Shown here piece after piece: positions 36,726 to 46,095 of a DNA stretch of 53,369 nt. Under the pieces are notes generated by a model. That model was not told where the DNA came from. It saw only the letters and a program-made list of their open reading frames with translations, and ran no database searches. The DNA lies in assembly GCF_001485495.1 (NCBI RefSeq), contig NZ_BCNF01000065.1, positions 1 to 53,369 of the forward strand, read 5' to 3'. Each line of letters begins with the position of its first letter. Position 1 is the first letter of the stretch. The translations under genes were made by a program, and so were the position numbers. The DNA is from Gordonia desulfuricans NBRC 100010. GTDB taxonomy: Bacteria; Actinomycetota; Actinomycetes; Mycobacteriales; Mycobacteriaceae.

Positions 36726-37199
36726 CTACCGGCGGTCGGTGAAGAAGTCCACCATCAGGGCGCGGCACGGCTCTTCGAGGATGCCGCCGCGCACCTGCGG
36801 CCGGTGCGGATGTCGCGGATCGCGCACCACGTCGTACAGCGATCCGACGGCCCCGGTCTTGGGTTCCCAGGCACCGAAGAGCAACAGTTCGACACGCGAC
36901 AGCGAGATGGCCCCCGCGCACATCGTGCACGGTTCGACGGTCACCGCCAGGGTGCAGCCGGGCAGCCGCCAGCCGTCACCGAAGGCGTGGGCCGCGGCCC
37001 GCAGCGCGAGGATCTCGGCGTGGGCGGTCGGGTCTGCGTCGGCCTCGCGCCGGTTGGCCGCCCGCGCCAGTTCCACCCCGTCGGGATCGAAGACCACCGC
37101 CCCGATCGGGACGTCGTCACCCCCGGAGAGCGCGGCCGCCTCGAGCGCGGAGGTCATCATCGCCTCCCACACGACCTGCCGGCTCGCGCCGCCGGGCAT
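36726..37199 (-). CDS. tadA: tRNA-specific adenosine deaminase
   Basis: The 157-residue deaminase converts A34 to inosine in tRNA-Arg(ACG). The zinc site is HAE (with the catalytic Glu) and PCTMCAG, and PIGAVV and ANRREADADPTAHAEI match TadA. The first 14 residues may be excess; an internal ATG (MTSALEAA) is possible. Its start overlaps the stop of the upstream partner gene by one base, which indicates coupling. Confidence 0.93.
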   Translation of the reverse strand: MPGGASRQVVWEAMMTSALEAAALSGGDDVPIGAVVFDPDGVELARAANRREADADPTAHAEILALRAAAHAFGDGWRLPGCTLAVTVEPCTMCAGAISLSRVELLLFGAWEPKTGAVGSLYDVVRDPRHPHRPQVRGGILEEPCRALMVDFFTDRR

Positions 37200-37738
37200 C
37201 AGTGACCGAGGGTGTCGAGGACCCGCCCGAGCTCGTCGGCGAAGCCCAGACGCGCGGCGATCATCCCGATCTGCTCGTCGGCGTAGAGGTCGGTGTCGCC
37301 GACGATGACGCCCATCACCGCATCGGGCAATCCCAGGTCCGACAGGATGCCGAGATCCCCCTCCTCCCAGGGGTCGACGTCGTCGAGCTCATCGGGGTCG
37401 ATGTCGGGGACATCGATGTTGAGGGCCTCGAGGACGTCGGCGGCGACGTCGTAGTCGACTCCGGCGGTGGCGTCGGAGATCAGCATCCGGGCGCCGCCGG
37501 GGGCAGGCCGGATCACGATGAAGAACTCGTCGTCGACGTCGAGCAACCCGAACACCGCGCCCGCCGCGCGCAATTCGAGCAACTGCCGTTCGGCTGCGGC
37601 GAGGTCGGACAGCGCCGGCTCCTTGAGTGCCGTCACCTTCCACTTCGCGTCCTCGCGGACCACCGCGACCGCGAAACCCTCGACGCCGTCGACGACGTCC
37701 TTGCTGTTGGAACCCGAAACCGCGCCGGCACCTGCCAT
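37199..37738 (-). CDS. tRNA adenosine deaminase-associated protein
   Basis: The 179-residue protein matches the actinobacterial family always found beside tadA (Rv3753c type). It has an N-terminal GFAVAVVREDAKWKV strand region, a DLGILSDLGLP segment after an acidic stretch (DIDPDELDDVDPWEEGD), and a C-terminal helix. Its role is unknown; the context suggests helping TadA. The start is ATG 37738; the longer open frame to 38128 would run into tyrA. Confidence 0.85.
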   Translation of the reverse strand: MAGAGAVSGSNSKDVVDGVEGFAVAVVREDAKWKVTALKEPALSDLAAAERQLLELRAAGAVFGLLDVDDEFFIVIRPAPGGARMLISDATAGVDYDVAADVLEALNIDVPDIDPDELDDVDPWEEGDLGILSDLGLPDAVMGVIVGDTDLYADEQIGMIAARLGFADELGRVLDTLGH

Positions 37739-37841
37739 GCGGTCACGGTAGCCGGAATCGGGGGTCCTCCCCAAGTCCCGAATGGTCACATCCGCCGAAC
37801 TGCCGTGCCCCGGACACCGCGCGTGTGGAAATCTGGAGGGC

Positions 37842-38804
37842 GTGACTGAGCTCCCCAACCGGCCGGTGTGCATCCTCGGACTCGGACTGATCGGCGGATC
37901 GATGATGCGCGCGCTGCACGATGCGGGCCGAGAGGTGTTCGGCCACAATCGTTCTGCGGCCACCGTCGAGGCCGCGACCGCGTCGGGACATGATGCGTCC
38001 ACAGATCTGGTCGCCACCCTGCGCCGCGCCGCAGACTCCGACGCGGTGATCGTGCTGGCCACCCCGGTCACCACGATCGAGCCGATCCTCGCGGCGATCG
38101 CCGAGCACGCACCCGGCGCTCTGGTCACCGACGTGATCAGTGTGAAGCGTCCGGTCGCCGAGATCGTCCACCGCGTGCACCCGCAGGCCCGCTACGTCGG
38201 CGGGCATCCGATGGCCGGCACCAGCCACTCCGGGTGGGCGGCGACCGACCCGGCACTCTTCACCGGCGCGATGTGGATGGTCACCACCGAGGACACCACC
38301 GACGCCGCCGACTGGGAGACCGTCGCCGACATCGCGCTGCTGCTGGGCGCCGCGGTGGTACCGGCGGCCGCCGATGCCCACGACCGGGCGGTCGCGGCCA
38401 TCTCGCACCTGCCGCATCTGACCGCGGCGGCCACCGCGACGGTCGGGGCCGGGGAGAGCGATCTGGCACTGCGGCTGGCGGCCGGCAGCTTCCGCGACGG
38501 CACCCGCGTGGCCGGCACCGCACCGGCATTGCAGCGGGCGATGATCGAGGCCAACGGGGTCGCGGTCCTCAATGTGCTCAGCGAGACCATCGACCGGCTG
38601 ATCGCCGCCCGCGACGAGCTGCGCGATCACGGGACCACCAGCGTCCTCGTCGACGACGGGCATCGCGCCCGGCTGGCCTACGAGTCGATGGCGCAGTCGC
38701 CGCGTGCACTGATCGCCGACGTCGAGATCGGCGCGCCCGGATGGCAGGCCGATATGCGCAGGCAGGCCCATCAGGGGCGTGTCTGGCTGGGCCGGGACGA
38801 CTAG
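37842..38804 (+). CDS. tyrA: prephenate dehydrogenase
   Basis: The 320-residue enzyme makes 4-hydroxyphenylpyruvate for tyrosine. The NAD-binding LGLGLIGGSM and the substrate-site HPMAGTSHSGW are present, and the C-terminal helical dimer domain is complete. The start GTG 37842 follows TGGAGGG. It is divergent from the tadA pair, the same arrangement as in M. tuberculosis (Rv3754). No ACT regulatory domain is seen. Confidence 0.93.
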   Translation: MTELPNRPVCILGLGLIGGSMMRALHDAGREVFGHNRSAATVEAATASGHDASTDLVATLRRAADSDAVIVLATPVTTIEPILAAIAEHAPGALVTDVISVKRPVAEIVHRVHPQARYVGGHPMAGTSHSGWAATDPALFTGAMWMVTTEDTTDAADWETVADIALLLGAAVVPAAADAHDRAVAAISHLPHLTAAATATVGAGESDLALRLAAGSFRDGTRVAGTAPALQRAMIEANGVAVLNVLSETIDRLIAARDELRDHGTTSVLVDDGHRARLAYESMAQSPRALIADVEIGAPGWQADMRRQAHQGRVWLGRDD

Positions 38805-38813
38805 TCGGGACGA

Positions 38814-38846
38814 CCCGGCCGGGACCGCACACCGCGACCGGCCGGG
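38814..38846. terminator. candidate terminator after tyrA
   Basis: A 9-bp stem CCCGGCCGG/CCGGCCGGG (38814-38822 and 38838-38846) with a 15-base loop lies between convergent genes. There is no U-tract. Confidence 0.4.
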
Positions 38847-38882
38847 AGCCCCTGGCGGGACCACACCCGACGCGGACGGGAC

Positions 38883-39488
38883 CTAGACGCGGGTGGCCAG
38901 GCCCGGGTAGTCGATGACGAACCCGTTCTCGTCGACGGTCAGGGCCGAGTTCGCGACCGGGGAATCCACGGTGATGGAGTCGGGGCCGGCGGTGTAGGTC
39001 AGCGTCGCCGGTTCGATCCGCGACGACGGCAGGTACACATACAGCACCGGGACCTCGACGGATCCGGTGCCGCCCGCGAGGCGGTGACGGCGGATCGGCA
39101 GTGCGTTGAACATCGGCGAGAGCGCCACGTCGACGTCCTCGGCACCGTCGAAGTCACTGCGGATCATCTCGCCACCGGCCCGGACGAGCCACTTGTTCTC
39201 CTCGTCGCGGGTGATCCCGATCTGGCTCTCGCCGTCGGCGCGGACGAGGTGGATCGACAGCCGCTTGGTGACACCGGCGTCGTTGGTGACCAGCTCATAG
39301 GAGCAGGAGAAGGCTTCTTGATCGCCGTGGGCTGCGGCGATGATGCGTCCGTAGGCCTTGACACGGGCGCCGTTGACGTTGAGCCGAACCTGCTCGAGGC
39401 GGTTGACACCCTCGTCGCCGCGCCACGTGAGCAGGGTCTTGAGGTCGCCGGCGGTGGACGTCTGGCCGGCTGTCTGCGGAGAACTCAC
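38883..39488 (-). CDS. putative glycolipid-binding protein (DUF1089 type)
   Basis: With the start at GTG 39488 the protein has 201 residues. The family pattern is visible: LLTWRGDEGVNRLEQVRL near the start, GRIIAAAHGDQEAFSCSYEL in the centre and a C-terminal IDYPGL. No signal peptide is seen, so it is probably cytoplasmic. GTG or ATG codons up to 39521 are alternative starts. The ligand is unknown; glycolipid binding comes from family naming. Confidence 0.72.
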   Translation of the reverse strand: MSSPQTAGQTSTAGDLKTLLTWRGDEGVNRLEQVRLNVNGARVKAYGRIIAAAHGDQEAFSCSYELVTNDAGVTKRLSIHLVRADGESQIGITRDEENKWLVRAGGEMIRSDFDGAEDVDVALSPMFNALPIRRHRLAGGTGSVEVPVLYVYLPSSRIEPATLTYTAGPDSITVDSPVANSALTVDENGFVIDYPGLATRV

Positions 39489-39551
39489 ATGACCACGGTA
39501 GCGACCCGGGGCCGCGCCCACACCACGAGCACCGCAAAACGACCACGGCGA

Positions 39552-40448
39552 TCAGGCGATGCAGCTGGCGGTTCGCCTCGTCGAATCGGCTGCGACGGTG
39601 TCGGTGACCACCTGCTCCTGCCCCACGTTGATCGAGCACTGCGCCGACGATCCCTGCCCGACCACCACCACCAGCCGCAGCGGATTGGTGTCGGCGGTGA
39701 AGGTCAGCGTCCACGTGGGCGGCGGGCTGAACTCGGTGTGCACGCCGGTGTCGTCGACGTAGAGGATGGTGCCCGACCCCTCGATGGTCACCGTGTAGGT
39801 GACCGACTCGCCGACCGGACCGACTCCCCCGCCGGGAACCGTCGGCCGGGTGGTCCGCGGTCGGCTGGGCGTGGGTGTCCGGTTCGGGGTGAGGGTCGGC
39901 AGGGTGTACTCGTCGGTGATCGTGGCCGGCGGCAGGGTGATCTCCTCCGGCCGGTCGCGCAGCGAGTTCACCGCGACCAGCAGCAGGCCCACGACCAGCG
40001 CACCCACCACGACGAACACCCCGACGGTGGTCCCGACCCCCGGTTCGATGCCGAAGAGGCGGCGGGGCGGCGGGGTCGGTCCGTCACCGTCCGGAGGTCC
40101 GGCGGGGCCGCCCGCAGATCCGGTGGCCGGTCCGGACAGGGTCGTCGGAGAACCGGTCGCCGACGCGGCCGGCGAGCCCGGTCCGGTCGAGCCCGGGGTC
40201 ATGAGGCCGGAGGCAGTGGGACCGGTCGCCGATCCTGGGATGCCCGTGCCGAGGTCGGCGGGGGTGAAGCGGGGCGCACCGGTCGGCGAGTATCCGAGCG
40301 GCGGGTAGCCGCCGGGCAGCAGCGGGACGCGGTAGTCGTCACGCGGACCCTTCGTGCCCCCGGATCCGCCCCCTTCGGATCCACCGGCAGCGGGTCCACC
40401 CACTGCGGATGATCCGCCACCGTGTGGCCGCCCGTCGGGCCCTGCCAT
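39552..40448 (-). CDS. single-span membrane protein with MmpS-like extracytoplasmic domain
   Basis: The product (298 residues from ATG 40448, which has GGAGGG just upstream) begins with a Gly/Pro/Ser-rich cytoplasmic region of about 125 residues. One membrane helix follows (TTVGVFVVVGALVVGLLLVA), then a Pro/Thr linker, then a C-terminal domain of about 85 residues. That domain follows the MmpS pattern: VTYTVTIEGSG, a TWTL strand and two Cys (QCSINV, TASC). In mycobacteria MmpS proteins assist MmpL lipid exporters. No mmpL gene is adjacent. Confidence 0.7.
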   Translation of the reverse strand: MAGPDGRPHGGGSSAVGGPAAGGSEGGGSGGTKGPRDDYRVPLLPGGYPPLGYSPTGAPRFTPADLGTGIPGSATGPTASGLMTPGSTGPGSPAASATGSPTTLSGPATGSAGGPAGPPDGDGPTPPPRRLFGIEPGVGTTVGVFVVVGALVVGLLLVAVNSLRDRPEEITLPPATITDEYTLPTLTPNRTPTPSRPRTTRPTVPGGGVGPVGESVTYTVTIEGSGTILYVDDTGVHTEFSPPPTWTLTFTADTNPLRLVVVVGQGSSAQCSINVGQEQVVTDTVAADSTRRTASCIA

Positions 40449-40533
40449 CGTGCCCTCCATCGAATCCGGTCCCGGACATCGTGGGTCCGGTCGTCTTCCC
40501 TACGACCTTACGGGCCGGCGTCGGGCGCGGCCG

Positions 40534-42228
40534 CTACAGGCGACTCTCCAGGCGCGCCGACAGCCCGGCCTCCTGCAGGTCGAGGCGTTCGAGCATGGCG
40601 CGTACCGCCTCGTCCTCCACCGTCCCGGCGTCGCGCTGGTCGACCAGGGCGACGCGCTGTGCGGCGAGCACGTCGCGGTAGAGCGCGGCGAAGGCGTCGT
40701 TGCGGGCGGTGTGCGCCTCCGGATCGGGCATCTCCTCGGCATCACGGGACTGCCGGGCGACGGTCTCCTTGATGAAGGCGACGGTGTCCTCGTCGAGTCC
40801 GGCGGGCGGATTGTGCACGAAGTCGTCGATCACCTCGTCGGCGGCACCGTGCACGATCTCCTCGGCCCTGGCGGTCTGCTCGAAGTCGTAGCGCTCCTCG
40901 TCCTCGTTACGCAGGTGCAGCCGGGCGATCAGCCACGGCAGGGTGGGGCCCTGGATGAGGATGGTGCCCACCGCGACGACGAAGGCGATGGCCTGGATGG
41001 CCGACCGTTCCGGGAACGGCGAGCCGTCGGCGATGGTGAGCGGGATACCGGAGGCCGCGGCGAGGGTGACCACACCGCGCATGCCGGTCCAGGCCACCAC
41101 CGTCGACTCCTGCCAGGTGAGCGGACGATTGTCGATGCGTTTGCGCCACTTCTCGCGCAGCGCAGACGGTTTCGTGTCGCGTCGGCCGGCCGCGGGCCGA
41201 CGCGGATTGGACGGGACCGCCACGTCCACGGCGGTGTCGAGACGGCGGCTGACCACGCCGCGCCCGAACATCGCGAAGATGCACAACGGACGCACCACCA
41301 ACACCACGACGAGCACCAAGAGTGATGCGATGATGATGTGCCACAACGATTCTCGAGCTTCACGGAGGTCCTCCACGATGAATCTCAGTTGCAGGCCGAT
41401 ATAGGCGAAGACGAACGCCTCGAGCAGCACGTCCACCGAATGCCAGACATACCGTTCCTGGAGTCGGGTCTGGTATCCCGCATGCACCGATCCCGATCCG
41501 ACGACGAAGCCGGCCACGACCACCGCGAGCACTCCGGAGGCGTGGATGTGTTCGGCGGCGAGGAACGCCGCGAACGGCACCACGAAACCCTGCACGGTCT
41601 CCAGGGCCGGATTCTGCAGATGGCGACGAATCCAGAGGGTGAGGAAGCCGACGACGAGCCCGACGATCGGGCCGAGTACCGCGTTGTAGCCGAACAGCAG
41701 CAGCGGATTCTCGATGAAGGCGTGGGTGCTGGCGATCTGCGAGATGGCGATCGCGAACAGCGACAGCGCCGCGGCGTCGTTGACCAGGCTCTCACCGGTC
41801 AGGATGGCCATCAGTCGCTTGGGCAGCCCGAGTTTGCGGCCGATCGCGACGGCGGTGACCGCATCCGGTGGGGCGACGATGGCGCCGAGCAGCAAGGCCA
41901 GCGCGAAGGTGAACTCGGGCAACACCAGCGAGGTGATCCAGCCGACCGCGAAGGCGGTGATCACCACCATCGCGACACCGAGGCCGAGGATCGGTTTGAT
42001 GTTGCGGATGAAGTTGGGCACCGAGAAGCCCAGCGCCGCCGAGTAGAGCAGCGGCGGCAGCACGACGGTGAGCAGGATCTCCGATTCGAGTTCGACGTGC
42101 GGCATACCCGGGATGAACGAGACCGCCAGGGCGACCACGACGATGATCAGCGCGGGCTGCATGCCACGCCGGTCGGCGATCGCGGTGACGATCACGGCGC
42201 CGACGAGGACGAGGATCAGCAATTCCAT
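40534..42228 (-). CDS. CPA1-family Na+/H+ antiporter
   Basis: The 564-residue protein starts directly with a membrane helix (MELLILVLVGAVIVTAIAD). About 12 hydrophobic segments follow, with the family motif LTGESLVNDAAALSLFAIA, whose Asp binds the exchanged ions, and TGMRGVVTLAAA. A cytoplasmic tail of about 110 charged residues ends it and could sense pH or bind partners. Sodium or potassium export against protons is inferred. The frame is open to 42402, but ATG 42228 fits the family N-terminus. No clear ribosome-binding site is seen. Confidence 0.9.
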   Translation of the reverse strand: MELLILVLVGAVIVTAIADRRGMQPALIIVVVALAVSFIPGMPHVELESEILLTVVLPPLLYSAALGFSVPNFIRNIKPILGLGVAMVVITAFAVGWITSLVLPEFTFALALLLGAIVAPPDAVTAVAIGRKLGLPKRLMAILTGESLVNDAAALSLFAIAISQIASTHAFIENPLLLFGYNAVLGPIVGLVVGFLTLWIRRHLQNPALETVQGFVVPFAAFLAAEHIHASGVLAVVVAGFVVGSGSVHAGYQTRLQERYVWHSVDVLLEAFVFAYIGLQLRFIVEDLREARESLWHIIIASLLVLVVVLVVRPLCIFAMFGRGVVSRRLDTAVDVAVPSNPRRPAAGRRDTKPSALREKWRKRIDNRPLTWQESTVVAWTGMRGVVTLAAASGIPLTIADGSPFPERSAIQAIAFVVAVGTILIQGPTLPWLIARLHLRNEDEERYDFEQTARAEEIVHGAADEVIDDFVHNPPAGLDEDTVAFIKETVARQSRDAEEMPDPEAHTARNDAFAALYRDVLAAQRVALVDQRDAGTVEDEAVRAMLERLDLQEAGLSARLESRL

Positions 42229-42391
42229 GGAGAGTGATTCTGTCAGCCGGTGTCCGTTTCCGTCGGACTCGCACCGGCCGACCGAACGACCGACGACGCC
42301 GCGAACCGCCCAGGGGATGTCCGTGCGGCGGACATCGGGATCCGGACGGTTCGCCTGGTGAGGGGCGATTTCTGCCCCGGCGTCGAGTGTT

Positions 42392-43165
42392 CTAGGAAGC
42401 ACTCACCTCCTGCTTTGCCGCACCGAACCGGAACTTTCCGTCCTCGAACAGCAGCGGGTAGACCAGGCCCCCGACGAGGCCGCCGATCAGCGGCGCCACC
42501 CAGAAGACCCACAGCTGGCCGGGTGCGCCGTCACCGTTGAAGAAGGCGACCGCGGTGGAGCGGGCAGGGTTGACCGAGGTGTTGGAGATCGGGATGGAGA
42601 TGAGGTGGATCAGGGTGAGGGTGAGACCGATGGCCAGCGGCCCGAAGCCGCCGGGCGCCCGGCCGTCGGTGGCACCGAGGACCACGATCAGGAAGAACGC
42701 GGTGAGCAGGATCTCGGCGATGATCACCGCTGCGAGGGTGTAGTGGCCGGGACTGTGCTCACCGTAGCCGTTGGCGGCCATGTTGCCGGTGGCCTCCCAG
42801 CCGGGCTTGCCGGATGCGATCCCCCACAGGGCGAGGCCGGCGAGCAGGCCGCCGGCGACTTGTGCGATCCAGTAGCCGGGTAGGTCCTTCCACGAGAGCC
42901 GGCCGCTGATGGCGGCGCCCAGGGTGATGGCGGGATTGAAATGTGCACCGGAGATGTGTGCCAGGGCGTAGGCCATGGTGACGACGGTCAGACCGAAGGC
43001 CAGCGCGACACCGAGGAAGCCGACGCCGAGCTGGATCAGCGTGCCCTTGTCGTCGCCCTCGGCCACCTGCTTCGCCGCGAAGATCGCGGTGCCACAGCCA
43101 CCGAAGACCAGCCAGAACGTGCCGAAGAGTTCGGCGAGATATTTGTTGATCGGTTCGGGGATCAT
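42392..43165 (-). CDS. aqpZ: aquaporin Z
   Basis: The 257-residue channel has six membrane helices and both NPA boxes, [14 protein letters not shown] and [14 protein letters not shown]. The Arg after the second NPA and the narrow-filter neighbourhood fit water-selective AqpZ rather than GlpF. An insertion of about 20 residues after helix 3 ([20 protein letters not shown]) enlarges an extracellular loop. Two palindromic operator-like sites lie 37-83 bases upstream. Confidence 0.93.
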   Translation of the reverse strand: MIPEPINKYLAELFGTFWLVFGGCGTAIFAAKQVAEGDDKGTLIQLGVGFLGVALAFGLTVVTMAYALAHISGAHFNPAITLGAAISGRLSWKDLPGYWIAQVAGGLLAGLALWGIASGKPGWEATGNMAANGYGEHSPGHYTLAAVIIAEILLTAFFLIVVLGATDGRAPGGFGPLAIGLTLTLIHLISIPISNTSVNPARSTAVAFFNGDGAPGQLWVFWVAPLIGGLVGGLVYPLLFEDGKFRFGAAKQEVSAS

Positions 43166-43201
43166 TCGCGATACCTTCCACAGAACGGGGAATGTGAGGC
43201 A

Positions 43202-43224
43202 TGCTGACGTGAGTCACATCAGCA
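43202..43224. promoter_or_regulatory. 23-bp palindromic operator upstream of aqpZ
   Basis: Arms TGCTGAcGTGA and TCACaTCAGCA meet around one central G (43213), matching at 10 of 11 pairs. It sits 37-59 bases before the aqpZ start, where a repressor or activator would act. The GTGA/TCAC core recalls CRP-type sites, but the spacing is too short, so the regulator is unknown. Confidence 0.6.
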
Positions 43225-43235
43225 ACTCCTGAGAC

Positions 43236-43248
43236 TTGCGTAACGCAA
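43236..43248. promoter_or_regulatory. second palindrome upstream of aqpZ
   Basis: TTGCG-TAA-CGCAA is a perfect 13-bp inverted repeat 11 bases beyond the first operator. The region 43166-43473 contains no convincing gene; it holds this site, the 23-bp palindrome and a 14-bp direct repeat. Confidence 0.5.
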
Positions 43249-43438
43249 TTCAAACATCCGCCGGCGTGAATCGCCTAGGCGGAACCGGTCCCGGTGACCA
43301 CTCTGAGACCAGACCGTGCCATCCCGTTGGCGCCCATGTCACCGAACCGATGCCAAACGGTCGAATCGCCCATCCGATGAGTCCTGCGCCGCCCACCGGT
43401 CTGTCCCCACAGCCGGGTGCCGCAGTCCCGGCGCCCGG

Positions 43439-43466
43439 CGAACCATCCGGGACGAACCATCCGGGA
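43439..43466. repeat. 14-bp tandem direct repeat before the DUF899 gene
   Basis: Bases 43439-43452 and 43453-43466 are identical (CGAACCATCCGGGA). The second copy supplies part of the GGGAGG ribosome-binding site of the gene starting at 43474. Confidence 0.8.
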
Positions 43467-43473
43467 GGACACC

Positions 43474-44262
43474 ATGACCTTCATCTCCACCCCGCGCCCT
43501 GACGATCTGCCCGGCCGGCCGGCGATCGTCGACCACGCCACCTGGCAGAGCGCCGTCGACGACCTGCTCGTCCGCGAGAAGGCCCACACCCACACCGGCG
43601 ACCGGCTCGCGGCCGAGCGGCGCCGGCTGCCGATGGTGGAGTTCGACGGCACCGTCGAGGTGGTCGGCGCGGCCGGCCCGATCCGGTTCATCGACCTGTT
43701 CGACGGGCGCGACGAGCTCGCCGTCTACAAGCACATGTGGCATGACGGTGCGCCGCATCAGGGCCAGTGCGAGGGCTGCACCGTCACCGCATGGCATCTG
43801 CAGGACGCCACCCCGTATCTGGCCGCACGCGGGGTCTCGTCGGCGATCTTCACCGTCGGCGTCCAGGACGAGGTGGAGCCCTACACCGATTTCATGGATT
43901 ACCGCGTCCCGTGGTTCTCGGTGCGCGGGCTCGACGAGCCGATCGGCGGTGACATGGGTTTCTACACCGTCTACCTGCGCGACGGCGATCGCACCTTCCT
44001 CACCTACCGGACCACCGGCCGCGGCCTGGAACCCCTGGCCGGCGCCTTCGGAGCGCTCGACCGGACACCGTACGGACGCGGCGAGACCTGGGAGGACACC
44101 CCGCAGGGCGGGCCCGAGGGCGACCATGCGTGCTGGTACTGGCGCCGCGACGCCGACGGCAACGCGACCTGGGGTCCGACGGGACGACCGACACCGCAGT
44201 GGACCCGGCCCGACGCCACACCGGAGACCACCCTCGGACGCGACGGGTCGGATGCGGGGTAG
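43474..44262 (+). CDS. DUF899 family thioredoxin-like protein
   Basis: The 262-residue cytoplasmic protein follows the DUF899 pattern: WQSAVDDLLVREKAHTHTGD and RRLPMV at the start, a DLFDGRDELAVYKHMW block, CEGC in the thioredoxin-like position, and VPWFSVRG. The function is unproven; a redox role is inferred from the fold and the CxxC. The start has a strong GGGAGG. The acidic C-terminal tail is variable. Confidence 0.85.
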   Translation: MTFISTPRPDDLPGRPAIVDHATWQSAVDDLLVREKAHTHTGDRLAAERRRLPMVEFDGTVEVVGAAGPIRFIDLFDGRDELAVYKHMWHDGAPHQGQCEGCTVTAWHLQDATPYLAARGVSSAIFTVGVQDEVEPYTDFMDYRVPWFSVRGLDEPIGGDMGFYTVYLRDGDRTFLTYRTTGRGLEPLAGAFGALDRTPYGRGETWEDTPQGGPEGDHACWYWRRDADGNATWGPTGRPTPQWTRPDATPETTLGRDGSDAG

Positions 44263-44427
44263 ATCCACCGCGCTGCGACACGGCCCACGATCGCCGTTCC
44301 GAGCCGAGCGGATGCTCGTGACGTCGATTCCCGGGCCAACCGCAGCGCGATTCGCGAATCCATGAGACAATGGACACGTGGGGTCCAGTCTTTGGCCCTA
44401 CGCACTGAAGAAAGTAGCAACAACAGC

Positions 44428-44634
44428 ATGGAACAAGGAACCGTCAAGTGGTTCAACGGCGACAAGGGCTTCGGCTTCATCGCCCCCGACGACACCTCGA
44501 AGGGTGACGTCTTCGTCCACTACTCCGCCATCGCGGGCAGCGGATACCGCAATCTCGAAGAGTCCCAGCGCGTTCAGTTCGAGATCGAACAGGGCAACCG
44601 CGGGCCCCAGGCCGTCAACGTGACCGTCGTCTGA
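44428..44634 (+). CDS. cold-shock protein, CspA type
   Basis: The 68-residue OB-fold RNA chaperone carries RNP1 ([10 protein letters not shown]) and RNP2 (VFVHYSAI). It starts [12 protein letters not shown], the standard start for this family. The 165 bases upstream hold the promoter and leader. A strong terminator follows, so it is a single-gene transcript. Confidence 0.95.
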   Translation: MEQGTVKWFNGDKGFGFIAPDDTSKGDVFVHYSAIAGSGYRNLEESQRVQFEIEQGNRGPQAVNVTVV

Positions 44635-44657
44635 CCTCTGGTCGACGTCTGACACCT

Positions 44658-44684
44658 CAACACCCCGGCAGTGCCGGGGTGTTG
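44658..44684 (+). terminator. intrinsic terminator of the cold-shock gene
   Basis: CAACACCCCGG (44658-44668) pairs with CCGGGGTGTTG (44674-44684) around a 5-base loop, followed by TGCATTT. It lies 23 bases after the stop codon. Confidence 0.88.
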
Positions 44685-44909
44685 TGCATTTCCGGGGTGG
44701 GTCAACCACCGTGGCGGCCGCCACCGGTGAGCGCCCGCCCCCGCCTTTTCCCTGTCACCGGCCCCGAGAATCGGCGTGGCCGGCACCATCGCTCCTGTAC
44801 TGTCGAGACAACAGAAGGCGTATCCGCCCGAGCGGCCCCATTCCGTACATCCACGCACCGACGTGCGTTCTCAACCCTCCGCCTTGACACAACCGGTCTC
44901 GGTGTCCCA

Positions 44910-46016
44910 ATGGACGAATTCCATGTACCCAGCCGAAAGCATCGAGGCGCCTTGTCGCACACCGACCAGACCCGTACCCGCAGCAATCGCTATGTGAGCA
45001 CCTACACCGAGTTGGCCGCAGAGGTCCGCGCCTCGGGGCTCCTCGAACGCAGGCGCACCTACTACCTCGTCCGCATCACTGCCACCACGGTGAGTTTCGT
45101 GGCCGCGTGGGCGGCGGTCGTGCTCATCGGGAGCTCCTGGGCACAGATCGGCATCGCCGTCGTGCTCGCCGTGATCAGCACCCAGTTCGGGTTCCTCGGA
45201 CACGACGGCGCACACCAGCAGATCTTCGCCTCCAAGGTGGCGAACGAATGGACGGCACGCCTCGTCGCGTCCCTGGGCGCCGGGCTGTCACTGCACTGGT
45301 GGCGCAACAAGCACAATCGTCACCACAAATCGCCGAATCAGATCGGCGTCGACCCCGATATCGACGGCGGCCCGATCGCATTCGTCCCGGAGGTCGCCGC
45401 CACCCGCTCCGGTGCATATGCATGGTTCACCCGACGGCAGGGGTGGTTCTTCGTCCCCCTGCTGACACTGGAGGCGGCGGCACTCCATTCGGCAAGCATC
45501 CAGGGCCTTCTGTCGAGAACTCCTGTCCCGCACCGGATTCTGGAGTTGTCTTTGGTCATCGTTCGGCTCGCCGTGGGATTCGCGGTGCCCTTCCTGGTCA
45601 TGACCGTCGCCCAGGCAATCGTGTTCATCCTGGTCCAGCTGGCGGTCTTCGGCCTGCTGCTGGGTGGTGCTTTTGCACCCAATCACAAGGGAATGCCGTT
45701 GGTTCCCAAAGATATTCGTGTGGACTTCTTGCGCAGGCAAGTCCTGATGTCACGCAATATCCGAGGCGGGCGGGTCACCGACTTCATGATGGGCGGCCTG
45801 AACTATCAGATCGAACATCACCTGTTTCCGAGCATGCCTCGCCCGAACCTGGCCAAGGTCCGCCCACTCGTCCGAGCCCATTGTGCGCGCCATTCGGTGA
45901 CCTACACCGAGACTTCGCTCCTCGAGTCCTACGCGATCGTCATCCGCTACCTCAATCAGGCCGGTCTCGGCGATCGCGACCCCTTCACCTGCCCGCTCGT
46001 CCGGATGTACCGGTGA
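44910..46016 (+). CDS. membrane acyl-lipid fatty acid desaturase
   Basis: The 368-residue di-iron enzyme has the three histidine boxes: GHDGAH, HNRHH and QIEHH (NYQIEHHLFPSMPRPNL), and four membrane helices in two pairs. The QxxHH third box places it with delta-6/linoleoyl-CoA-type or acyl-lipid desaturases rather than stearoyl-CoA types. The start is uncertain: ATG 44910 or TTG 44952. The TTG has GAGG 5 bases upstream, and a TTGACA at 44884-44889 would suit it. It follows the cold-shock gene, a context that suggests membrane fluidity control. No electron-donor gene is adjacent. Confidence 0.9.
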   Translation: MDEFHVPSRKHRGALSHTDQTRTRSNRYVSTYTELAAEVRASGLLERRRTYYLVRITATTVSFVAAWAAVVLIGSSWAQIGIAVVLAVISTQFGFLGHDGAHQQIFASKVANEWTARLVASLGAGLSLHWWRNKHNRHHKSPNQIGVDPDIDGGPIAFVPEVAATRSGAYAWFTRRQGWFFVPLLTLEAAALHSASIQGLLSRTPVPHRILELSLVIVRLAVGFAVPFLVMTVAQAIVFILVQLAVFGLLLGGAFAPNHKGMPLVPKDIRVDFLRRQVLMSRNIRGGRVTDFMMGGLNYQIEHHLFPSMPRPNLAKVRPLVRAHCARHSVTYTETSLLESYAIVIRYLNQAGLGDRDPFTCPLVRMYR

Positions 46017-46095
46017 CCCGACGATCCACCGGGCTCACGGAGGCCTGCGCGCTCATCCCGGTGCCGTCCGAGGTCGTCGGGGTGCACAATCCACC

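Noticed and set aside
43236-43502. An 88-codon plus-strand frame upstream of the DUF899 gene
   Set aside because: It covers the operator region, overlaps the start of the DUF899 gene in another frame and has no ribosome-binding site.
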